DNA of 5,757 bases, taken from Bacteroidales bacterium (lineage in GTDB: Bacteria; Bacteroidota; Bacteroidia; Bacteroidales; VadinHA17). The notes under the pieces are model-generated. The model had not been told where the DNA came from. It searched no databases and saw nothing but the letters and a program-made list of their open reading frames with translations. A program made the translations under genes and the position numbers. Shown one piece after another: positions 1-5,757 of the stretch. The stretch lies in NCBI GenBank assembly GCA_020353115.1, contig CP070687.1:1557707-1563463 (forward strand), written 5' to 3'. Numbering within the stretch: the stretch's first letter is position 1; each line of letters opens with the position of its first letter.

Positions 1-1
1 C

Positions 2-265
2 AACAGGCTGATGACACAGTCGCATAAGCAGTTACCGGGACGGATTGCCGATGTGATACTCTATTTCTCGGAACAGATCTATCACGACAGGAAGTTTGAA
101 TTCCCGCTGACAAGACAGGAACTGGCAGAATTAGCAGGTACAACCAAGGAAAGCTTTATCAGAACCATAAATGAGTTCAAACACGATAGGATCATCCTTC
201 TCGAAGGCAGGGAAGTCGAAATTATCAGTATGGATATCGTGAAGATTTTGAGTGAGCTCGGGTAA
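2..265 (+). CDS. Crp/Fnr-family transcriptional regulator, C-terminal fragment
   Basis: This is the last 87 codons of a gene that begins before the window. The open frame runs from base 2 without an obvious internal start, and the ATG at 11 is only an internal methionine. The fragment is a winged-helix DNA-binding domain of the Crp type: a GRIADVILYFSEQIY helix as at the Crp hinge/DNA-binding junction, then LTRQELAELAGTTKESFIR (helix-turn-helix), then a wing around LLEGREVEII. In the recognition helix the pattern K-E-S-F-I-R aligns with R-E-T-V-G-R of E. coli CRP and V-E-T-I-S-R of FNR, so the base-contacting Glu and the last Arg are kept while the FNR Ser is Ile. The cNMP/effector domain, and any FNR-type cysteines, lie outside the window, so the signal sensed cannot be told. 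It ends with tandem stops TAATAA. The next gene is 83 bp downstream on the same strand. Family assignment is secure; target and effector are unknown. Confidence 0.9.
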   Translation, partial: NRLMTQSHKQLPGRIADVILYFSEQIYHDRKFEFPLTRQELAELAGTTKESFIRTINEFKHDRIILLEGREVEIISMDIVKILSELG

Positions 266-275
266 TAAAAGACTT

Positions 276-348
276 CAGGTTACTGGTGATGAGGTAACAA
301 ACCAGGAACCAGTAACCGGTAAACAGTTTACGAAAACCAGGAAACACT
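276..348. repeat. Degenerate 7-bp-period repeat array forming the leader of the flavoprotein gene
   Basis: From 300 to 348 the sequence divides into seven consecutive heptads with no indel, starting at 300, 307, 314, 321, 328, 335 and 342, and the ATG of the next gene follows at once at 349. The units are close to AACCAGT: AACCAGG at 300 and 335, AACCGGT at 314, AAACAGT at 321. The unit at 328 is diverged. The fourth base is C in all seven. To the left, about three units lie in the opposite orientation (for example CAGGTTA at 276 and CTGGTGA at 283), followed by one with a one-base slip, so the array is partly head-to-head. The last two units supply the weak purine-rich AGGAAA (339-344) that may serve as ribosome binding site. 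A 7-bp period is not a coding period. Function unknown. Confidence 0.7.
278..317. repeat. Perfect 10-bp inverted repeat in the leader
   Basis: GGTTACTGGT at 278-287 is the exact reverse complement of ACCAGTAACC at 308-317, with a 20-base loop. The arms are formed by oppositely oriented units of the heptad array, so the hairpin may be a by-product of repeat orientation. The right arm is followed by mixed bases rather than a run of T, so it is not a canonical intrinsic terminator for the upstream regulator gene. It could form a leader RNA hairpin, but the purine-rich stretch before the start codon lies outside it. An alternative partner for the left arm is GTAAC at 294-298, which pairs with GTTAC at 279-283. 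Confidence 0.6.
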
Positions 349-1338
349 ATGGCAGATTTATCTACAACTTATATGGGGATTAAACTAAGGAATCCCGTTA
401 TTGCTGCAAGTTCCGGTTTAACAAATTCACTTGAGGATATAATGGAACTGGAACAGTATGGTGCGGCAGCAGTTGTATTGAAATCACTCTTCGAAGAGGA
501 GATACGGATCGAGCTGGAAAAAGATCTTAGCAGAATGACCAGGGAAAGCTTTCTTTACCCTGAAACAATTGATTATTATGATACTTATGATGTTGAAGAT
601 ACATTAACCACCTACCTGAAACTTATCAGGGACTGCAAACAGAAAGTTACCATACCCGTATTCGCCAGTATCAATTGTGTGACGGCCGAGAAGTGGCCCT
701 ATTATGCAGCTACACTCCAGGATTCAGGAGCAGACGGATTGGAATTGAATGTTTTTATCCTGCCTTCGGATACATCTCAAACGGCCGAAGAACATGAAAA
801 ACTGTATTTTGAAATCATTGAAAAGGTAAAAGAACAGGTTACAATTCCCATAGCCTTGAAGATAAGCTACTATTCATCAAACCTGGCATCTCTTATCGAG
901 CGGCTTTCCAAAACGGGTATCGCCGGACTCGTATTGTTTAACCGGTTTTACAGTCCCGATATAGATATTGACCGGTTTGAAGTCCTTGCAACCAATGTCT
1001 TCAGTAATCCGGAGGAGATGTCAATTCCATTGCGCTGGATTGCGATAATGGCTGACAGGGTAGGCTGTGATCTGGCGGCATCTACCGGGATACATGACGG
1101 GAAGGCAGTTATCAAACAGCTCCTTGCGGGTGCAACTGCCACTCAGGTAGCATCTGTGCTGTACAGGAAAGGCAAGGAATATATTAAAACAATGCTGAAT
1201 GAGATTGAGGGATGGATGAATAACAAGGATTTCAAATATATTTCTGATTTTCGCGGCAGAATGAGCCTTTCAGGTTCCGAAAATCCGGCAGCCTATTACA
1301 GGGTACAGTTCATGAAACATTTTGCAGGGAAACAATGA
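349..1338 (+). CDS. Dihydroorotate dehydrogenase-like flavoprotein
   Basis: A complete 329-residue TIM-barrel protein of the dihydroorotate dehydrogenase superfamily, probably cytoplasmic and FMN-binding, with no signal peptide. Visible family landmarks are the N-terminal GIKLRNPVIAASSGLT (10-25), Lys45 in VVLKS, SGADGLELN (126-134), PIALKIS with Lys171, LFNRF with Asn198, and the phosphate-binding end ASTGIHDG (244-251) and AGATATQVAS (260-269). In class 1 enzymes the loop after the Asn equivalent to Asn134 reads N-L-S-C/S-P-N and carries the catalytic Cys or Ser. Here it reads N-V-F-I-L-P, so the base appears replaced by Ile137 and the following Asn is lost. It is therefore unlikely to be the pyrimidine-pathway PyrD. 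It resembles the uncharacterised 'dihydroorotate dehydrogenase-like' group common in Bacteroidota. From memory, unchecked, these are sometimes near pyruvate:ferredoxin oxidoreductase genes. The start is supported by AGGAAA at 339-344 and by the family N-terminus. The true reaction is unknown. Confidence 0.9.
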   Translation: MADLSTTYMGIKLRNPVIAASSGLTNSLEDIMELEQYGAAAVVLKSLFEEEIRIELEKDLSRMTRESFLYPETIDYYDTYDVEDTLTTYLKLIRDCKQKVTIPVFASINCVTAEKWPYYAATLQDSGADGLELNVFILPSDTSQTAEEHEKLYFEIIEKVKEQVTIPIALKISYYSSNLASLIERLSKTGIAGLVLFNRFYSPDIDIDRFEVLATNVFSNPEEMSIPLRWIAIMADRVGCDLAASTGIHDGKAVIKQLLAGATATQVASVLYRKGKEYIKTMLNEIEGWMNNKDFKYISDFRGRMSLSGSENPAAYYRVQFMKHFAGKQ

Positions 1339-1357
1339 CAATGGAATTTATCGACCT

Positions 1358-1443
1358 TATACTCAGTCTGTAGTTCGCAGTCCATTATCCGTAATCCGGC
1401 ATCCTCAATCTCCATCCTCGATCCGAAATCCTATTCAATCCTA
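1358..1443. repeat. Second 7-bp-period degenerate array, in the convergent gap and the end of the next gene
   Basis: A T is found exactly every seven bases at 1367, 1374, 1381, 1388, 1395, 1402 and 1409. After one 6-base step it recurs at 1415, 1422 and 1429, and after a 3-base insertion again at 1439. Each T sits in a unit of the form N-A/G-T-C-C-G/T-N, for example AGTCCAT at 1379, AATCCGG at 1393, GATCCGA at 1420 and AATCCTA at 1427 and 1437. The T is invariant in eleven units and the following C is missing in only one. A weaker unit lies at 1358. The last two units overlap the stop codon and final codons of the minus-strand propeller gene. It fills most of the 92-bp gap between two convergent genes. 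No hairpin followed by a T-run is visible, so it is not an evident terminator. Confidence 0.7.
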
Positions 1444-4400
1444 ATTGCCGGAATTTTCATTTCCAGAGCCATTTCATTTAGTCCGGGCAGTTCCTTCTCT
1501 TTTATCCGGTAGAATTCCCGAAGTTGTTCATCGATGGCGGCAATAATGGAATCCTTAACTTCACAGGCCTGGTCGGTTGGGGCATAGTTTCCGGTTGATA
1601 CGGTTGATGAGAGGGATGCCAGTTTATTATTAAGCCGTATCGGATAGTTTAACGGATCCTGTGGACTTCTGTTCCTTGTCTGATACAAGGCCTCTTCGAT
1701 CTTTTTCAGCTCCTTTGATACCCGGCTGATTTCCTTCCGTAGTTCCTGATGGGTTTCCATTCCGGTTTTCTCTTTTAATCTGTTCAGTTCCCCCGTGATC
1801 TCCCGTATTTCTATAATGCATTGATGGGTTTCGGTCAGTTTATCCCTCGTTTCAATCAGAAATGCAAATTTCTTCTTCAGATCTTCCGGCGTTGAAGAAG
1901 ATCCAGGGTCTTTCAGAAGGGTAAGTTTCACTTCTGACGAATCGTTCCCCAATACGAATCTCGCTATATACTCTCCCGGAGGGGCAACAGGCCCGGAGGT
2001 CCGGCCTCCCCACATAATAAGTCCTTCAAATCGTTTGGCTCCGGGATAAGTCATATCCCATGCGAAACGGTTCATCCCTTTCTGCAGATCAAGTTTGCCG
2101 AGCGGCAGATGTCCTTCGAGTCTTCTTCTGCCAGGATTGAAATGATAACTTTTAATCAGGTCACCGTCAGGTTCGAATAGTGTCAGCCTTATATTTTCCG
2201 ATGAATCGGGTGCATCTTTCAGGTATATATTGAAAACAGGTCCGTTTGGCGGATTTTCCCCGCTTCCTCTTCCACCTCTGCCTCCGGAGATGATATAGGC
2301 ATCTCTTGGTTGAAACAGTTGGAAGGGTTTATCTGAAATGCTTCCGGATAACTGGTGAAGTACCGTTAAATCATCGAGGATCCACAGGCTTCTCCCCTGG
2401 GTTGCGACGATTAAATCATTTTCTTTTACAGCCAGGTCCGTTACCGGTACCGTGGGGAGATTGAGGTTGAAATCCTGCCAGTTGTTCCCATCATCGAATG
2501 AAATATACATTCCGCTCTCGGTCCCGGCATATAATAAACCCGGCCGGTGGGGATCGGCTCTTATAACCCTCGTGAAATGCTGTTCATCAATACCTGAAGT
2601 TATTTTGAACCAGGTCTCTCCATAATCTGTTGTTTTATAAAGATAGGGATGAAAGTCATCGTGCTTATAGGAGGTAGCTGCAATATACAGCCCGCCTTTT
2701 TCGGACGGATTGGGTTCAAGGCTGTTGATCATCGTCCATTCCGGCATAATGGATGCAGGAGGGGTTACATTTTCCCAGGTATTGCCATTGTCCTTTGTTA
2801 TATAAACCAGTCCGTCATCGGATCCCGTCCAAATAACACCTTCCTCCAGGAATGATTCCGTTACGGCAAAAATGGTCCCATAGTACTCCACACTGGTATT
2901 ATCCTTGGTAATGGGTCCTCCCGAAGGTCCCATTTTGCTTGTGTCATTCCTCGTCAGGTCCGGACTGATTACTTCCCAGTTCTGTCCATCACTGGTGGTC
3001 CTGAACAAAACGTTGGCTGCACAGTAGAGGGTGTTTGGGTTATGTCGTGAAAAAAGAATGGGGTAGTTCCACTGAAAACGGTACTTAAGTTCTTTCGCTC
3101 CCCAGCCCATGGGATTATCCGGCCATACATCTATCGCACGTTCTTCTCCGGTCCTGTGGTTTACCCTGACCAGATATCCTCCGTAGGATCCTCCGTATAC
3201 GATATCAGGATCTTTCGGATCGGGTGCAATATAACCGCTTTCACCGCCGGCCGTTGGCTCCCAGTCGTCTTCCGTTATTCCTGACCTGCCGGTTGACCTG
3301 TGTACTATTCTGACTGTGGAATTATCCTGTTGTGCAGCATAAATCCGGTACGGGAAATGATTATCGGTAGCCACCCTGTAGAACTGGGCGGTGGGCTGAT
3401 TCATATAGGTTGACCAGCTGGCACCATTGTCGATACTGACCTGAGCTCCGCCATCATCTGCAATTATCATTACATCAGAATTCAGCGGTGATATCCAGAG
3501 GTCATGATGATCTGCATGGGGAGTCCGTATCCGTTCAAAGGTCTTGCCACCATCCTTTGAACGGTGAAATCCGACATTCAGAACATATACGATATCTTCC
3601 GATTCGGTATCGGCGTAGACTCTGGTGTAATACCATGCACGTTGTCGTAGATTCCGGTCTTCATTTACCCTCGTCCAGGAAATACCCGCATCCTCCGATC
3701 GGAAGAGTCCACCCTGAGCCGCCTCAACCATTGCCCACAATCTCTTATGATTTACCGGAGAGACGGTTATTCCAATGATTCCAATTGTTCCGCCGGGTAA
3801 TCCTTTGCTGCCGGTAATATTTGACCAGTGGTCACCGCCATCCACACTTTTCCAAAGACACGATCCCTCACCTCCGCTCTCAAGGCTGTATGGTGTTCTT
3901 CGAACCCTCCAAGTCGAAGCATAAATGATTCTCGGGTTTACGGGATCGAGAATCAAATCACATGCTCCGGCATCTTCGTTGACAAATAGAATTTTTTCCC
4001 ATGATTTTCCTCCGTCTTCTGATCGGTATACTCCACGTTCGGGGCCAGGGCCAAACACGTGACCGAGGACAGCAGCATAGACCAGGTCTGGGTTTTCAGG
4101 ATGGATCCTGATCCGGGGAATGTACTGGCCCTCTTTAAGCCCCATGTATTTCCATGATTCACCGGCATCAACGGATTTCCATATTCCATAACCGTGGGAA
4201 ACATTTCCCCTTACGGTAACCTCACCACCGGCTGTAAAGACAATATTCGGATCGGAACGGCTTACATCAACCGCCCCAATGGTTCCGCCAAAATATCCGT
4301 CGGAAATATTTTCCCAATTCCTTCCTGAATCGGTAGTTTTCCAGACGCCACCCCCGGTAGCACCCATGTAGTATGTACCGGGTTGTTCAGTAACTCCTGT

Positions 4401-4598
4401 TACGGCCGCCGACCGCCCACCTCTGAATGGCCCTATATGCCTGTATCGCAGATTATTATAGAGCGATGTGTCCATACCGGTAAAACTTCCCCGGTCTTTG
4501 TTTCTCTTCCCAGATTGAGCATCAGCAGATATTCCGGATATCAAAATCCAGATTGAGAGGGTGAGGGTGAACATTCCCTGATACGTAGTTCTTTTCAT
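1431..4598 (-). CDS. Exported Asp-box (BNR/VPS10-like) beta-propeller protein
   Basis: A 1055-residue protein starting at the ATG at 4598. The frame stays open upstream to 4712, but this start puts a clean signal peptide first (Lys-Arg at 2-3, hydrophobic 10-23, likely cut after ADA at 25-27, no lipobox cysteine), so it should be periplasmic or secreted. Eleven Asp boxes (S/T-x-D-x-G-x-x-W type) begin near residues 87, 141, 192, 250, 300, 346, 387, 533, 600, 655 and 699. Seven evenly spaced boxes, then a box-free stretch at 396-532 that still has strand-turn patterns, suggest two tandem propellers up to about 745. Residues 780-897 look like a beta-sandwich domain. Residues 903-975 are charged and helical, probably coiled coil, followed by a helical tail. 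The polar motif HADHHD (361-366) lies between blades. Relatives are often labelled sortilin/VPS10-like or 'glycosyl hydrolase'. I see no basis for assigning a GH74 or sialidase activity. There is no obvious type IX secretion C-terminal domain. The leader is A-rich without a Shine-Dalgarno sequence. Ligand unknown. Confidence 0.88.
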   Translation of the reverse strand: MKRTTYQGMFTLTLSIWILISGISADAQSGKRNKDRGSFTGMDTSLYNNLRYRHIGPFRGGRSAAVTGVTEQPGTYYMGATGGGVWKTTDSGRNWENISDGYFGGTIGAVDVSRSDPNIVFTAGGEVTVRGNVSHGYGIWKSVDAGESWKYMGLKEGQYIPRIRIHPENPDLVYAAVLGHVFGPGPERGVYRSEDGGKSWEKILFVNEDAGACDLILDPVNPRIIYASTWRVRRTPYSLESGGEGSCLWKSVDGGDHWSNITGSKGLPGGTIGIIGITVSPVNHKRLWAMVEAAQGGLFRSEDAGISWTRVNEDRNLRQRAWYYTRVYADTESEDIVYVLNVGFHRSKDGGKTFERIRTPHADHHDLWISPLNSDVMIIADDGGAQVSIDNGASWSTYMNQPTAQFYRVATDNHFPYRIYAAQQDNSTVRIVHRSTGRSGITEDDWEPTAGGESGYIAPDPKDPDIVYGGSYGGYLVRVNHRTGEERAIDVWPDNPMGWGAKELKYRFQWNYPILFSRHNPNTLYCAANVLFRTTSDGQNWEVISPDLTRNDTSKMGPSGGPITKDNTSVEYYGTIFAVTESFLEEGVIWTGSDDGLVYITKDNGNTWENVTPPASIMPEWTMINSLEPNPSEKGGLYIAATSYKHDDFHPYLYKTTDYGETWFKITSGIDEQHFTRVIRADPHRPGLLYAGTESGMYISFDDGNNWQDFNLNLPTVPVTDLAVKENDLIVATQGRSLWILDDLTVLHQLSGSISDKPFQLFQPRDAYIISGGRGGRGSGENPPNGPVFNIYLKDAPDSSENIRLTLFEPDGDLIKSYHFNPGRRRLEGHLPLGKLDLQKGMNRFAWDMTYPGAKRFEGLIMWGGRTSGPVAPPGEYIARFVLGNDSSEVKLTLLKDPGSSSTPEDLKKKFAFLIETRDKLTETHQCIIEIREITGELNRLKEKTGMETHQELRKEISRVSKELKKIEEALYQTRNRSPQDPLNYPIRLNNKLASLSSTVSTGNYAPTDQACEVKDSIIAAIDEQLREFYRIKEKELPGLNEMALEMKIPAIRIE

Positions 4599-4717
4599 AA
4601 TAATCGTTTTTAAGGTAAGGATTGTCAGTGGATCAGTACGAAAGTAACAATTAAAATCATTGCATTCATTTTTTAATGGAGTAGTTCGAACACGGCAAGA
4701 GAGAATACTCATATACC

Positions 4718-4730
4718 GTATCCCGGATAC
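4718..4730. promoter_or_regulatory. Perfect 13-bp palindrome, possible operator
   Basis: GTATCCCGGATAC has 6-bp arms around a central C. The symmetry stops at both ends: C at 4717 faces C at 4731. It lies 120 bp upstream of the leftward start and 66 bp before the -33 element of the rightward promoter, a position that could serve either gene. A palindrome this short is only weak evidence, and no known regulator motif is recognised in it. Confidence 0.3.
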
Positions 4731-4795
4731 CCTTTCTCCATATCAGGATTTACATCTGAAGATACGATTCCAAAGGTCAAAATACAATTCAACTA

Positions 4796-4826
4796 TTGGA
4801 AGTAGTCTCCGGAAACTCTATATTTG
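4796..4826 (+). promoter_or_regulatory. Bacteroidota-type promoter for the transpeptidase gene
   Basis: TATATTTG at 4819-4826 is an exact match to the Bacteroidota primary sigma factor -7 consensus TAnnTTTG. A TTG at 4796-4798 lies 20 bases upstream as the -33 element. Transcription would start near 4832, giving a leader of roughly 55 bases before the ATG at 4889, with an A-rich, Shine-Dalgarno-less ribosome entry region (AATAAATAAAC) as is usual in this phylum. The match is by eye; the start site is inferred. Confidence 0.6.
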
Positions 4827-4888
4827 ACCCGTTAAAATTCCCTTTGTCATTTTATCTGTAATTTTCATATTCTTCACAATAAATAAAC

Positions 4889-5757
4889 ATGAGATCTTTT
4901 TTAGTCGTTACCCTTACTATAACTGTCCTTTTTATATCCTGTACGGATAAACAATCGAAAGAAAAGATTGGTCCGGTTGCACGGAATGCCATGGTAGTCA
5001 CTGCCCATCCCCTGGCCACGGAGATCGGGATTAATATTATACAGGGTGGGGGTAATGCCATTGATGCAGCAACTGCAATTCAATTTGCGCTGGCAGTATG
5101 TTATCCAAGTGCCGGAAATATCGGTGGCGGCGGTTTTATGGTTGTAAGGTTTAGTAATGGAACGGTAAATTCGCTGGATTTCAGGGAAAAAGCTCCTCAA
5201 AAAGGGCACAGGGATATGTACCTGGATAATGAGGGAAATGTCATTGAAGGATTAAGCGAAAAAAGTCATCTTGCGGTTGGAGTACCCGGTACGGTTGCCG
5301 GTATGTTGAAGATGCACGACAGGTATGGCATTCTTACATTTACCGAGGTAATCCAGCCGGCAATAGATCTTGCCAGGAACGGATTTCCAGTTACTGAAAA
5401 ACAAGCTTTATCCTTGAATGACAAGAGGGATCTTTTTCTTGCAATGAACGATTATCCGACGGCATTCGTCCGGGATTCGGGATGGAAAGCCGGGGATATT
5501 CTTATTCAGAAAGAACTTGCCGTTACTCTGGAACGCGTCCGGGATCAGGGACGGGATGGATTTTACAAGGGTGAAACAGCCGAGAATATTGTCCGGGAAA
5601 TGGAGCGGGGAGGAGGACTGATAACATTAAAAGATTTAGAAAAATACCAGGCAGTATGGAGAAAACCAATAACAGGCGACTATAAAGACTACAGGATCAT
5701 TTCTGTCGGTCCCCCTTCCAGCGGAGGTATCGCACTAATGCAGCTCCTTGGAATGGT
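4889..5757 (+). CDS. ggt: Gamma-glutamyltranspeptidase, lipoprotein type, N-terminal part
   Basis: The first 289 codons of a gene that runs past the window end. The family cleaves gamma-glutamyl bonds of glutathione and similar peptides, transferring the group to water or an amino acid. Visible motifs are VTAHPLATEIG (37-47), GGNAIDAATA (54-63), NIGGGGFMV (77-85), DFREKAP (97-103) with Arg99 matching the substrate-binding Arg114 of E. coli GGT, GVPGTVAGM (131-139) and PPSSGG (275-280). The precursor is normally about 550-580 residues and self-cleaves before a Thr that becomes the nucleophile of the small subunit. That Thr lies downstream of the window, so activity cannot be judged. The N-terminus is a short signal peptide ending LFISC, a relaxed lipobox with Cys18 as lipidation site, then a polar linker (TDKQSKEK) before the fold. 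The protein is therefore probably membrane-anchored, unlike the soluble periplasmic E. coli enzyme. The start codon is fixed by this signal peptide and the promoter 63 bases upstream. It is divergent from the propeller gene. Confidence 0.93.
   Translation, partial: MRSFLVVTLTITVLFISCTDKQSKEKIGPVARNAMVVTAHPLATEIGINIIQGGGNAIDAATAIQFALAVCYPSAGNIGGGGFMVVRFSNGTVNSLDFREKAPQKGHRDMYLDNEGNVIEGLSEKSHLAVGVPGTVAGMLKMHDRYGILTFTEVIQPAIDLARNGFPVTEKQALSLNDKRDLFLAMNDYPTAFVRDSGWKAGDILIQKELAVTLERVRDQGRDGFYKGETAENIVREMERGGGLITLKDLEKYQAVWRKPITGDYKDYRIISVGPPSSGGIALMQLLGM

Larger units (their letters stand above)
4599..4888. other. Divergent intergenic region between the propeller and transpeptidase genes
   Basis: This 290-bp A/T-rich stretch separates the two divergent start codons. 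It holds a good rightward promoter (4796-4826) and a 13-bp palindrome (4718-4730). The frame of the leftward gene is open to 4712, but the extra 38 codons would precede a well-formed signal peptide and are unlikely to be translated. I could not find a convincing leftward promoter. No tRNA or small conserved RNA is recognisable, and no small reading frame here has a credible start and composition. Confidence 0.6.

Noticed and set aside
1339..1430. Bidirectional intrinsic terminator in the convergent gap
   Set aside because: No stem of useful length followed by T (or preceded by A) runs was found; the gap is occupied by the heptad array.
3488..3778. Plus-strand reading frame of 96 codons inside the propeller gene
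   Set aside because: It is antisense to well-conserved Asp-box coding sequence, and its His/Pro/Arg-rich translation looks like a shadow.
4639..4646. Leftward -7 element (TACTTTCG on the minus strand)
   Set aside because: One mismatch to TAnnTTTG and no TTG at a suitable -33 distance, so too weak to list as a promoter.
4599..4712. Upstream extension of the propeller gene by 38 codons to the ATG at 4712
   Set aside because: It would put a Cys-rich, non-hydrophobic stretch before a well-formed signal peptide. The ATG at 4598 explains export and has an A-rich leader.
4718..4752. A third heptad array around the palindrome
   Set aside because: A few units look 7-periodic (GTATCCC, GGATACC), but the shared bases are lost after two or three steps, so it cannot be told from chance.
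4852..5209. Two overlapping minus-strand reading frames within the transpeptidase gene start
   Set aside because: They are antisense to clear gamma-glutamyltranspeptidase motifs, and their translations show no recognisable domain.

Overview
The window looks like a piece of a Bacteroidota (Bacteroidetes) chromosome, probably from an anaerobic or facultative lineage. The evidence is indirect. Gene starts have A/T-rich leaders with little or no Shine-Dalgarno sequence. One promoter matches the Bacteroidota -33 TTG / -7 TAnnTTTG form. The protein families (dihydroorotate dehydrogenase-like flavoprotein, long exported Asp-box propeller protein, lipoprotein-type gamma-glutamyltranspeptidase) are ones I associate with that phylum. 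No species call is possible.

Layout: (1) 2-265, plus strand: the C-terminal DNA-binding domain of a Crp/Fnr-family regulator, whose effector domain lies before the window. (2) 266-348: a short leader built almost entirely of degenerate 7-bp repeats that run exactly up to the next start codon. (3) 349-1338, plus strand: a complete dihydroorotate dehydrogenase-like flavoprotein that appears to lack the catalytic base of true dihydroorotate dehydrogenases. (4) 1339-1430: a convergent gap holding a second 7-bp-period array with a different consensus, which runs into the last codons of the next gene. (5) 4598-1431, minus strand: a 1055-residue exported protein with 11 recognisable Asp boxes, probably two tandem beta-propellers plus a C-terminal beta domain and a helical tail. 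(6) 4599-4888: a divergent intergenic region with a good promoter for the rightward gene and a small perfect palindrome. (7) 4889 to the window end, plus strand: the first 289 codons of a gamma-glutamyltranspeptidase with a lipoprotein signal peptide. The window ends before its autoprocessing and catalytic threonine.

How they may work together: the regulator fragment and the flavoprotein are co-directional and 83 bp apart, so co-transcription is possible but unproven. The propeller protein and the transpeptidase are divergent and both go to the cell envelope, so they could share regulation and a role in handling extracellular peptides or glutathione. That is inference only. I see no CRISPR array, transposase, tRNA, rRNA or phage gene. 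The most unusual signal is the pair of heptad-period arrays flanking the flavoprotein gene.
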